Shown: positions 1 to 7,484, counted from the first letter of the stretch. The stretch: 8,239 bases of DNA from Bryobacterales bacterium (GCA_020853155.1 JADYZL010000260.1:1-8239); one strand, 5' to 3'. Numbers and translations are program-made. The notes: generated from the sequence alone by a model not told the origin.

Positions 1-1033
1 GCGCCGCTTTGCGATCTCCCGCTTCGAGAGCAAGATTGGCGCGGGATTCCTCGACCTCCGAGTTCAGGGGGAACCTGGCGGCGATGCCGTCATACCGCGC
101 CTTGGCCCCTTCTCGATTCCCGGTGACAGCAAGGAGATCCGCCAGCAGGAGTGGAGCCTCCCACGGCTCCAGGGAGACAACCTCCGTTGGCGCGCGGGTA
201 TCCATGCCCTGGGCGGGAACCCGGCCGAATGGGAACGAACGCTGGCGGATATAGCCGTTGAGGCGCTCATCAAGGCGCGGCGCGTCAAGACCGTAGACGG
301 TGCGGTAGGCCGTGAGGACGTCCGTGGAGCCATCCCGCACCATGGAGAGAAACCGATCCGAGCGCTCTCTCATCTCCGCGCCAAGAAAGGTCATGTGCGC
401 GAGCGCCCAGCCTTGCGCGTAGAGGCGCGTGGTGGCGTCGCGATCCGCGGTGTTCCGGTTCTCCCGGTCGACTGCGAAGATCTGCGAAAGCGGCGCGCGG
501 CTCCCGGATTCATTCAGGTACCGCAGGTGCGCGGCAATGGGATACCCGTAGCTCAACTCCCGGCCGGTTATCTTCAACGTGGAATACACGTCGGCAAGAC
601 CCTCTTCAAGCCAAACGGGAAACCGGAAGCGGGCATGGCGCGAAAAGAGGTGGAAGTACTCGTGATTCAGCACGGATTCGGTACGAGAATCAAAATCCGA
701 TAGGACGATGTAATCCCGGTCCCGCGCGCCTCTGTAGTAGGCGAGAGAGAAACGGTCCGGGGCATACTCGCGATACTCCGCCTCCCCGCGGAAGAGAAGC
801 ACGCGCACCCGTTTCCCGATCGGGAGCTTCGCGCCCGTAAGCCGTTCGTAGGCACGGTGAACGCGCTCCAAATGCTCCAGCACCTGACGCGCTTTCGATT
901 CATTCGCGGCGCTGTAAATCTCAAAGTGCTCGCTGCGGACTTCGATCCAATCCGGTTCCTTGGCGGCAAGACGCAAGGAGACACCGGCGGCAAGGAGAAG
1001 GAAGAGCGCCACGTACTGCAAGCGCCGCTTCAT
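1..1033 (-). CDS. Exported HExxH gluzincin-like protein with C-terminal TPR-like region (partial, C-terminus off the left edge)
   Basis: The first 344 residues are visible; the stop codon lies outside the window. The N-terminus is a typical Sec signal peptide: a basic MKRR start, a hydrophobic run at about residues 6-20, then LAAK. After it comes a compact alpha/beta region and a zinc-peptidase motif HEYFH at residues 124-128, followed 16 residues on by WLEEGLAD (141-148), whose second Glu (E144) fits the third zinc ligand of MA-clan gluzincins. That arrangement resembles the DUF1570/peptidase_MA-like group. Residues from about 291 to the cut end look like TPR helices. The ATG at 1033 is chosen because it begins the signal peptide and has GAGGA four bases upstream. 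It lies 78 bp downstream of the membrane-TPR gene on the same strand with no evident terminator between, so co-transcription is likely. The substrate is unknown; a periplasmic or cell-envelope protease role is inference. Confidence 0.8.
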   Translation of the reverse strand, partial: MKRRLQYVALFLLLAAGVSLRLAAKEPDWIEVRSEHFEIYSAANESKARQVLEHLERVHRAYERLTGAKLPIGKRVRVLLFRGEAEYREYAPDRFSLAYYRGARDRDYIVLSDFDSRTESVLNHEYFHLFSRHARFRFPVWLEEGLADVYSTLKITGRELSYGYPIAAHLRYLNESGSRAPLSQIFAVDRENRNTADRDATTRLYAQGWALAHMTFLGAEMRERSDRFLSMVRDGSTDVLTAYRTVYGLDAPRLDERLNGYIRQRSFPFGRVPAQGMDTRAPTEVVSLEPWEAPLLLADLLAVTGNREGAKARYDGIAARFPLNSEVEESRANLALEAGDRKAA

Positions 1034-1037
1034 CCGT

Positions 1038-1042
1038 TCCTC
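1038..1042 (-). promoter_or_regulatory. Shine-Dalgarno site of the gluzincin-like gene
   Basis: The minus strand reads GAGGA-ACGG-ATG, placing a clear anti-16S match four bases before the ATG at 1033. It supports this start codon over any upstream alternative. Confidence 0.6.
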
Positions 1043-1111
1043 ACAGATCCAGGAAGACCCGCTCGAGATTGCCAGTTTGTGCGAACTCGGATTGGGATGT
1101 AAGGCGGCATG

Positions 1112-3013
1112 CTACTGTGCCTTTGATGCGTTGCGCGAGGCCGCCTTCGCTTCGAGCGTGGCGGCCAGCCCCTGCGCCTGCCGATTCTCAGGGAAGCGCT
1201 CCTGCGCAAGCCGGGCCAGGGGCAAGGCTTCCTGCAAGCGGTTTCTACCACTCAGGTATACCACCAGATTGAGGAGAGCGGATTCGTTGCCCGCGTCTTT
1301 CTCCACGGCTACGCGAAACTGCGCTTCGCTTTCGCCGCCCCGGCCGGCTTCGAGCAGGAGCAACCCCAACTGATTGCGGACTCGAGACTCCTCCTGGGGG
1401 CTAAGCCCGGCGCGGACGGCCTCGCCCAGGCTGCGGATGGCCTCATCGCGCCTGCCCAATTCTTTCTGGACCCTGCCAAGAAGGCGCCAGGCTTCGGCGC
1501 GGGAAGGATCGTTCTTCGTGGAAAGCAGCAGCGCGCGCTCGCTCTCTTCCCAGCGCTTCAGGCCGGCGAGGGCGGCGCCGAGATTGTACTGGTGAACGGC
1601 GGAATCCGGTTCAGCGCGGACGGCAACCTCGAGGGGCGCGAGCGCGGCGGCATAGGCTCCGCGTTCGATGCGCAATGCGCCGAGATTCATCGCAGCGATC
1701 GTATTGCCGGGCACCGCCGTGTAGGCATGGGCAAAGGCCGTTTCCCCGTTGCGCCAGGTAAGCAACTGCTCGTGCGCGCGGACCGAGAGCATGAGAACGG
1801 CGCCAATGGCGAAACTCGCCAGAAGGCGTGCGGCTCTCGATTGCCAAGCGGTGGGGATGCGGTTCGCCAGAGCGGCCGCGAAGGCCAACAATGCGACGGT
1901 GAGGGGTATCGATGAGAGATAGGTGAAGCGATCCGCGTACGGCTGGGGACCGGCCTGGACGAGACCGATCATGGGGATGAGGATCCCGAGGAAGCCGAAC
2001 CATCCGGTGAGGAGCGCCGGGTGGTTGTGACGCCGCCAGAGCACGACCGCGCTGATTGCCAGGAGCAGCAGCGCACAGCCTGCCCATGCAGCGACGGGAA
2101 CCTGAGATGGATAAGGGTAAATCAGCGCCAGATTCGTGGGCCAGAGCGTCTTCTCCAGGTACCAGCCATAGGCCGTGAGCGCGTTCTCGATCCGTTCCGC
2201 GAGGCCGGCATCGCGCACCATCGCAAGCGCGCCAGCCTTCTGCTGCGAGATGTAAGTTGCCCAGGAGACCGCCGCCGAGAATGCAAGGAGAGGGAGCTTC
2301 TCGACGAGCAACTTCCATCGCCAGGATCGCTGGAGCGGCCACCAATCGAAGAGCAGCAATACAAATGGCAGGGTGACCATGGTGGGTTTCGAAAGGTAGC
2401 CGAGAGCGGCCGCGCCCAACATGGCGATGTAGCGTGAAGCACTGGGGGCCGAGGCATAGTTCGTATAGAGCCACAGGCACATCAGGAAGAAGAACCCGCT
2501 CAGCACGTCCTTGCGCCCCGCGATCCAGGCCACGCTTTCGACGCGCAACGGGTGCAACGCCCAGAACAGAGTGCCGACAAGAGCCCACCAGACCGGCGCT
2601 TGAAAGCGGCGGGCGAGACTGAAGAGCACCAAGGCGGAAGCCACGTGCCAGGCGATGTTCTGCAGATGCTGCGCGCCGGCATCGAGTCCGAAAAGCGAGA
2701 CATCCAGCATGTGAGAAATCCACGTGAGGGGTTGCCAATAGATGCCGCCATCGGTGGTGAATGCATTGACGACGCCATGCCAGGTGAGCCCGGCGCGCAC
2801 CCAATCGTGGCGCAGCACGTACGCGGTATCGTCGAAGCCGATGAAATCGAAGCGCATGGCCGGAGCATAGAGGACCGCGATGGAGATGGAGCAGATGAGG
2901 AACGCCGCGAGGTGAGCGAGGGGCTGCCGAGTATCCGCGTTGCGGGCGGAATTTGACAATCGCGCAGAAGCTTCCCGCGACGAGGCCGGCCTCGATTTAC
3001 CGATTGCGCTCAC
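1112..3013 (-). CDS. Polytopic membrane protein with C-terminal TPR repeats, TMTC/PMT-like
   Basis: This is a 633-residue protein if it starts at the GTG at 3013. About ten hydrophobic segments occupy residues 32-411, and roughly five TPRs fill 434-609 (repeat starts near 434, 468, 503, 541 and 576). The first extracytoplasmic loop contains FDD (60-62), then YWQPLTWISHMLDV (92-105) and HPLRVESVAW (154-163). These are hallmarks of a widespread bacterial family usually annotated only as TPR protein, which resembles eukaryotic TMTC proteins and GT-C glycosyltransferases of the PMT type, where an acidic pair in the first loop is catalytic. A transferase role is inference. The start is uncertain: the frame stays open far upstream, but that part is antisense to the neighbouring nucleotidyltransferase. 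The GTG at 3013 keeps the first membrane segment, although no strong ribosome binding site precedes it. An in-frame ATG at residue 53 would remove that segment. It is the upstream gene of a probable two-gene operon. Confidence 0.82.
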   Translation of the reverse strand: MSAIGKSRPASSREASARLSNSARNADTRQPLAHLAAFLICSISIAVLYAPAMRFDFIGFDDTAYVLRHDWVRAGLTWHGVVNAFTTDGGIYWQPLTWISHMLDVSLFGLDAGAQHLQNIAWHVASALVLFSLARRFQAPVWWALVGTLFWALHPLRVESVAWIAGRKDVLSGFFFLMCLWLYTNYASAPSASRYIAMLGAAALGYLSKPTMVTLPFVLLLFDWWPLQRSWRWKLLVEKLPLLAFSAAVSWATYISQQKAGALAMVRDAGLAERIENALTAYGWYLEKTLWPTNLALIYPYPSQVPVAAWAGCALLLLAISAVVLWRRHNHPALLTGWFGFLGILIPMIGLVQAGPQPYADRFTYLSSIPLTVALLAFAAALANRIPTAWQSRAARLLASFAIGAVLMLSVRAHEQLLTWRNGETAFAHAYTAVPGNTIAAMNLGALRIERGAYAAALAPLEVAVRAEPDSAVHQYNLGAALAGLKRWEESERALLLSTKNDPSRAEAWRLLGRVQKELGRRDEAIRSLGEAVRAGLSPQEESRVRNQLGLLLLEAGRGGESEAQFRVAVEKDAGNESALLNLVVYLSGRNRLQEALPLARLAQERFPENRQAQGLAATLEAKAASRNASKAQ

Positions 3014-3229
3014 CGTATCAACGTAGCACTTGAATGAGCACGCGCGACATGGAAGCCTTGGCCCGGCGAAGGAGAGGTGCGGCCGGTTCGCCAGGGAATC
3101 TGAGCGCCGAGTGGTTCGCCGCCGCCCCATTTCCTTTCGGCGCCGGGTTCGTACAAAATGGTCTTGAACCGCGATGCCTTGGCGGCAGCGATTCGCGGGC
3201 TTGCCCGGGGCGGGAATTGTCGAAAGCAC
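3014..3229. promoter_or_regulatory. Divergent intergenic region, presumed promoters for both flanking operons
   Basis: These 216 bp separate the divergent starts at 3013 (minus) and 3230 (plus), so promoters for both directions should lie here. I could not identify a convincing sigma-70 pair on either strand. A 12-bp interrupted palindrome, CGGGC-TT-GCCCG, sits at 3196-3207, 22 bp before the plus-strand ATG, but in DNA this GC-rich it may be chance. Short open frames across the region look like composition artefacts, with no ribosome binding site or recognisable protein. Confidence 0.4.
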
Positions 3230-4096
3230 ATGAAAATTTCCAAGGGTTTGATTACGGCGGCGGGAGAGCCGCACCGGCGGATTCCATTGCAAACACTGGT
3301 GGATTCCGACGGGGCCACGCGCACCGTGCTCTCCATGCTCCTGAATGAAGTTTTCGGAAGCGGCGTGGAACAGGTGTGCGTGATTGTGCCCCCTGGCGAG
3401 GAAGCGGTCTACGCCGGAGCGGCGGAAGGGTTCGGCGATTCGCTCCGCTTCCTGCCGCAGGAGGGGCCGCCCGGCTATGCGCAAGCGATTCTGTGCGGAA
3501 AGGAATTTCTCGGCAGGGAACCCTTCGTCCATCTCGTCGGAGATCATGTGTATGTTCGCGGCGCGGAGGGCAACCTGGCGCAGCGCGTCGTGAATCTTGC
3601 CGCGGAGGAAGGCTGCTGCGTTTCGGCCGTGCAGCCTACACACGAAAGCAGCATCGGGCGTTTCGGGGTGATTGGCGGGCGCAGACGCCCTGACCGGCAT
3701 TCCGTGTACGAGGTGGATTCCGTTGTCGAGAAACCCACCCCGACCGTGGCAGAGGAGCGGCTGGCCGTCTCCGGGTTGCGGGCCGGATACTATCTGGCCT
3801 TCTTTGGAATTCACGTGTTCACTCCGGAGTTCCTGGAAACGCTCGAACGGCATGCCGCCGGCGAGACGGAAGCGGCGGCCGGCGTCTCCGGGGCCCTCGA
3901 TGAGGTGGCGCGGCAATCCCGCTACCTTGCCGTGCAATCGGATGGACGGCGCTACGATTTGGGGCCGAAGTATGGGCTCCTCCGGTCCCAGCTTGCCTTA
4001 ACGCTGAGCGGCCGGGATCGCGAGGAACTACTGGCGGGCCTGGTGGAGTTGCTCTCGGCCCACCCGGATGCCGGCGGGAGATCCCACGGTGAGTAA
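3230..4096 (+). CDS. GalU-like sugar-1-phosphate nucleotidyltransferase with altered signature
   Basis: This 288-residue protein is close to the usual length of UTP-glucose-1-phosphate uridylyltransferases. Members of the family transfer a nucleotidyl group from an NTP to a sugar-1-phosphate and release pyrophosphate. GalU-type landmarks are visible in order: AAG (10-12) at the end of the first strand, a Gln in FLPQEG (74-79), VGDH (103-106) at the metal-binding Asp position, FGVIGG (145-150), VVEKP (165-169) with the sugar-phosphate-binding Lys168, and RYDLGPKYGLL (241-251), which matches the GalU C-terminal pattern YDxGxKxGYL. The expected GxGTR loop is replaced by EPHR at 13-16, with only the Arg kept, and the segment after it is shortened. 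The ATG at 3230 is chosen because the first beta strand starts right there; an in-frame ATG at 3158 would add 24 residues of unlikely sequence. The ribosome binding site is weak. Its end overlaps the next gene by 8 nt, so the two are very probably translated from one message. Substrate and nucleotide are not determinable. Confidence 0.82.
   Translation: MKISKGLITAAGEPHRRIPLQTLVDSDGATRTVLSMLLNEVFGSGVEQVCVIVPPGEEAVYAGAAEGFGDSLRFLPQEGPPGYAQAILCGKEFLGREPFVHLVGDHVYVRGAEGNLAQRVVNLAAEEGCCVSAVQPTHESSIGRFGVIGGRRRPDRHSVYEVDSVVEKPTPTVAEERLAVSGLRAGYYLAFFGIHVFTPEFLETLERHAAGETEAAAGVSGALDEVARQSRYLAVQSDGRRYDLGPKYGLLRSQLALTLSGRDREELLAGLVELLSAHPDAGGRSHGE
4076..4080 (+). promoter_or_regulatory. Shine-Dalgarno-like site for the kinase-pyrophosphorylase gene
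   Basis: GGGAG lies eight bases before the GTG at 4089, within the last codons of the upstream gene. It favours that GTG over the in-frame ATG at 4068, which would extend the overlap to 29 nt. The duplicated GTG at 4107 would be 26 bases away, too far for this site. Confidence 0.45.
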
Positions 4097-4118
4097 GCTG
4101 CCCACAGTGAGTAAGCTG
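4083..4118 (+). repeat. Tandem 18-bp direct repeat spanning a gene overlap
   Basis: Two adjacent 18-bp copies, CCCACGGTGAGTAAGCTG at 4083-4100 and CCCACAGTGAGTAAGCTG at 4101-4118, differ at one base. Each copy holds a GTG start in the downstream frame and a TAA in the upstream frame. Because 18 is a multiple of three, both frames are preserved; the downstream protein reads PTVSKL twice. Confidence 0.9.
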
Positions 4119-7100
4119 GTTGACCGGATTACGGCCGAGGGCGCGGCGTTGCGCGATGAGCCGCTATCCCGGGTTTGCGACGGGGCCGGCGTTGCCGAAT
4201 TGATGGCCGAATGCCAGACCCTGGACGCGTTTCGCACGGCAAGCGAGAATCTGTATCAACGCGTGCGCGCACAATTGTTTCTCTCGGCGATTTACGGCTA
4301 TTACATCCCGCCATTTCTCGAGACGTCCCAAGGCGCACCAATTCCTTACGACGGGGTTCGCTTTCTACTGGACCGGCGATTCGAGGAAGCGATTCGCTGC
4401 TTTGAGCAAGCGCAGCGGGCGGACGGCCCTTCGGAATCGATTGCCAGCGCGCTAGCTGCGGCGTACCATGGCCTGGCGTTCCAGACCTTGGCCGGACAAG
4501 TGCGGCGGAGCGTGCGGCAGGTGAACGGGAACCGCTGGATGTTTCGCATGGGGCATCCTCTCGACCATCCCTTGGCGCTCCATCCGGAGTTGCTCCGATC
4601 GGCCTCCGGCGACTTTCCACTATTGACGGAATCCACCCCCGTACGGATGGACTTGAGCCACAGCGGGTGGAGCGACATCTTTTTTCTCGGGATGGACTAT
4701 CCGGAAGGCGCGCGGGTGCTGAACGTATCCATTGACCTGGCGGTACGGAGCCGGGGCTTCGCGCGAGATGCGAACGCCGCGGCTCCACGCCCGCCCATTC
4801 AGACTTTTCTGCGCGTGATTGACGAACCGGTGCTGCGCCTGGTGAGCGTAGACCTGAAGGCCCAGGCCAGCCTGACCCAGGTGGACGATGTATTCGACTT
4901 TGGACGCGATCACCTTGGGTTATTGAAAGCGGCCGTGATCGCTTCCGGGCTCATTCCGGCGGGGCTCGAAGGTTGCGGCCTTCCGCTCGCGCCCTTGCTC
5001 GCGCGCATGACGGGCAGGCATGGCCACGGCCTCGAATTGGTTTCTAGCGTGAATAACATCCCGCGCGGATCCAGGCTTGCGGTTTCCACGAATCTGCTGG
5101 CCAGCCTGATTACCCTTTGCATGCGAGCCACCAGGCAGGTGGCATCACTAACGGGCGGACTCGCGGAGAACGAGAGGCGATTGGTGGCCGCGCGCGCCAT
5201 TCTGGGGGAGTGGCTGGGCGGCTCGGGAGGGGGATGGCAGGATTCGGGCGGCGTATGGCCTGGCATCAAGTGGATCGAAGGCTGCGTGGCGCGCGAAGGC
5301 GATCCGGAGTTCGGGATCAGCCGGGGTACGCTGCTGCCGCGCCATCGCCTGCTTGGCGTTGATGAAATCCCGGCGAGCGCAAGGCAGCGGCTGAGGGATA
5401 GCCTCGTTCTGGTTCACGGCGGAATGGCGCAGGATGTGGGCCCGATTCTCGAAATGGTGACCGAGCGCTACCTGCTTCGCAGCGAGCGGGAATGGCAGGC
5501 ACGGCTGGAAGCCCAAGGCATGCTCGATTCCATTCTGGAAGCGTTCCGCACGGGAGATATCGCGCGGTTGGGCAGCCTCACCCACGCGAATTTCTCCGGA
5601 CCGATTCGGACGATCATCCCCTGGGCCGGAAATGCCTATACCGATCTGTTGATCGAACGGGTACAGCAGCGCTTCGGAGATCGATTTTGGGGATTCTGGA
5701 TGCTCGGGGGAATGGCGGGAGGAGGAATGGGCTTCGTCTTCGACCCCAAGGCCAGAGAGGAGGCAAGCGTAGCGCTGGGCGAGTTGATGACCGCCACGAA
5801 ACGAGAGATGGAAACGGCGCTGCCCTTCGCCATGGATCCGGTGGTGTACGATTTCGCCATCAACGAACGCGGTACGCATGCCGAATTGTTGCGTGGGGAC
5901 GAAGCTCTTCTGCCCGATGGCTATTACTTGCTTCGCGTGCCGCCACTCTTGAAACAATCGCTGAGCGATCTCACGGGCGGCGAGCGCCATGGCCTTGAAG
6001 TGTTCGGGAAGGCGACCCGCGACAAACCCTCGATGGCTCCGCTGGCCGCAACGCTGCTCGAACACCTTCTGCCGCGGGAAAGCCTCGGGGAAAATGAGAT
6101 CGAGGGAGGGCTGCCGGAACTTCTGGCGTCGCTCTCGTTCGACAAGGAGCAGCACGAGATTGTGCGGGCGGCCTTGCGGCAGGGACGCCTGGGCCTTGCG
6201 CGGAACAGTTTGCCCTCGACATGGCGCTTCGAGGATGTGCGCGCAGACGAGATCGTGGACGCCCGGCGCACGTTGCCGGCGGAGGCTCGCGCGCTGGGGG
6301 AAGATGCGCTTCGTTCCGGCGCGGTGGCAGTATTGACGCTGGCCGGGGGCGCGGGCACGCGCTGGACGGGGGGCGCGGGCGTGGTGAAGGCGATCAACCC
6401 CTTCATCCGGATGGCGGGCGCCTGGCGCACGTTTCTCGAAATCCAACTCGCCCGGGGCGCTCGCAGCAGGGAACAGTGGGGAAGCGCGGCGCCGCATGCG
6501 GTCAGCACCAGCTATCTGACACATGAGCCGATTTGCCGCGCGCTCGAAGCCACCGGCAACTACGGATACCAGGGCCCGCTCTACGTTTCCGAAGGCCGGA
6601 GCGTGGGCTTGCGCATGGTTCCCATGGTGCGCGACCTGCGCTTCTTCTGGGAGCAGACTTCGCAGCAGGTTCTCGACGAACAAAAGCAGAAGATGCGGGA
6701 AAGCGTCCGCGCGGCTCTGGCGCAGTGGGCGACGGATACGGGCGAGGGATCCGATTACCGGGAGAATCTGCCGGGCCAATGCCTGCACCCGGTGGGCCAT
6801 TGGTACGAATTCCCCAACATGCTCCTGAACGGCGTTCTTCGCAAGCTGCTCGCGGAGAACCCAGCCGTGCGGCACATACAGTTGTTGAACGTGGATACCC
6901 TCGGCGCGAGCCTCGATGCGGGCGTGTTCGGCGCGCATCTGCACTCCGGCGCCGCTCTTACCGTCGAGGTGATCCCGCGCGCGATTGACGACCGCGGCGG
7001 CGGGCTGGCGAAAGTGAACGGGCGCATCCGCCTGGTGGAGGGGCTCGCACTTCCGGAAGAGAGCCTCGAATACCGGTTCTCCTTCTATAACTCCGGCACG

Positions 7101-7448
7101 ATGTGGATGGATGTGGACCAAGTGCTGGCCGCGTTCGGTCTTTCGCGGGAGGCGTTGGCGGATCCCGAGCGAGTGATCCGCGCCGTAAGGGAGACCGCGG
7201 TACGGGTACCCACCTACATCACGATCAAGGATGTGAAGAAGCGCTGGGGCCACGGGCAGGAGGATGTGTTCCCCGTATCGCAGTACGAAAAAATCTGGGG
7301 CGATATGACGGCGCTGCCGGACTTGAAAACACAGTTCGTGGTTGTGCCGAGAAAGCGGGGCCGTCAACTCAAGCAAGTGAGCCAACTCGACGGATGGCTC
7401 CGCGACGGCTCCGCAGCATACGTGGAATCCCTTTGCAAATGGCGCTGA
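4089..7448 (+). CDS. Fusion of fucokinase-like GHMP kinase and UDPGP-type nucleotidyltransferase
   Basis: This is a 1119-residue protein counted from the GTG at 4089. Residues 1 to about 180 form a mostly helical lead-in without a family I can name. The GHMP-kinase half (about 184-555) shows RMDLSHSGWSD (186-196), IPRGSRLAVST (324-334), GGGWQD (380-385) and GGMAGGGMGF (540-549). GGGWQD is characteristic of fucokinase-like kinases and its Asp aligns with the catalytic Asp of galactokinase. The second half (about 690-1119) looks like a UDPGP-family pyrophosphorylase: LAGGAGTRW (751-759) with Lys767 at the usual PK position, HPVGHWYEFPN (900-910), NVDTLGA (934-940), DDRGGGLA (967-974) and YNSGTMW (1000-1006). 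A further segment KDVKKRWGHGQEDVFPV (1047-1063) may carry the phosphate-contacting Lys of this family. The likely job is sugar plus ATP to sugar-1-phosphate, then to a nucleotide-sugar, in the cytoplasm. The sugar is unknown. The kinase glycine loop is degenerate, so activity of that half is uncertain. It overlaps the upstream gene by 8 nt. Confidence 0.82.
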   Translation: MSKLPTVSKLVDRITAEGAALRDEPLSRVCDGAGVAELMAECQTLDAFRTASENLYQRVRAQLFLSAIYGYYIPPFLETSQGAPIPYDGVRFLLDRRFEEAIRCFEQAQRADGPSESIASALAAAYHGLAFQTLAGQVRRSVRQVNGNRWMFRMGHPLDHPLALHPELLRSASGDFPLLTESTPVRMDLSHSGWSDIFFLGMDYPEGARVLNVSIDLAVRSRGFARDANAAAPRPPIQTFLRVIDEPVLRLVSVDLKAQASLTQVDDVFDFGRDHLGLLKAAVIASGLIPAGLEGCGLPLAPLLARMTGRHGHGLELVSSVNNIPRGSRLAVSTNLLASLITLCMRATRQVASLTGGLAENERRLVAARAILGEWLGGSGGGWQDSGGVWPGIKWIEGCVAREGDPEFGISRGTLLPRHRLLGVDEIPASARQRLRDSLVLVHGGMAQDVGPILEMVTERYLLRSEREWQARLEAQGMLDSILEAFRTGDIARLGSLTHANFSGPIRTIIPWAGNAYTDLLIERVQQRFGDRFWGFWMLGGMAGGGMGFVFDPKAREEASVALGELMTATKREMETALPFAMDPVVYDFAINERGTHAELLRGDEALLPDGYYLLRVPPLLKQSLSDLTGGERHGLEVFGKATRDKPSMAPLAATLLEHLLPRESLGENEIEGGLPELLASLSFDKEQHEIVRAALRQGRLGLARNSLPSTWRFEDVRADEIVDARRTLPAEARALGEDALRSGAVAVLTLAGGAGTRWTGGAGVVKAINPFIRMAGAWRTFLEIQLARGARSREQWGSAAPHAVSTSYLTHEPICRALEATGNYGYQGPLYVSEGRSVGLRMVPMVRDLRFFWEQTSQQVLDEQKQKMRESVRAALAQWATDTGEGSDYRENLPGQCLHPVGHWYEFPNMLLNGVLRKLLAENPAVRHIQLLNVDTLGASLDAGVFGAHLHSGAALTVEVIPRAIDDRGGGLAKVNGRIRLVEGLALPEESLEYRFSFYNSGTMWMDVDQVLAAFGLSREALADPERVIRAVRETAVRVPTYITIKDVKKRWGHGQEDVFPVSQYEKIWGDMTALPDLKTQFVVVPRKRGRQLKQVSQLDGWLRDGSAAYVESLCKWR

Positions 7449-7484
7449 GGAGCAGGCGGCGCACCGCTCACCGGCAGAGTGTGG

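Noticed and set aside
1611..2804. 397-codon minus-strand frame overlapping the membrane-TPR gene in another frame
   Set aside because: The frame used by the membrane-TPR protein has transmembrane segments and TPRs, while this one gives Arg-rich sequence without domains.
3196..3207. Interrupted palindrome CGGGC-TT-GCCCG upstream of the GalU-like gene, as an operator
   Set aside because: It is short and purely GC-rich, so it is expected by chance at this composition; no second copy was noticed in the region.
3014..3937. Minus-strand open frame extending the membrane-TPR gene upstream to an ATG at 3937 (941 codons in total)
   Set aside because: This part is antisense to the GalU-like gene, whose protein has recognisable family motifs. 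The extra 308 residues show no domain and precede a natural membrane-protein N-terminus; GC-rich DNA often leaves such frames open.
5148..7385. 745-codon minus-strand open frame inside the kinase-pyrophosphorylase gene
   Set aside because: It is antisense to a gene with clear GHMP and UDPGP motifs, its translation is low in complexity and rich in Arg/His/Ala, and no family is recognisable. It is a composition shadow.
7456..7467. Small hairpin GCGG-CGCA-CCGC in the convergent gap, as a possible terminator
   Set aside because: The stem is only four base pairs and no T-run follows on either strand, so it is not a supportable intrinsic terminator.
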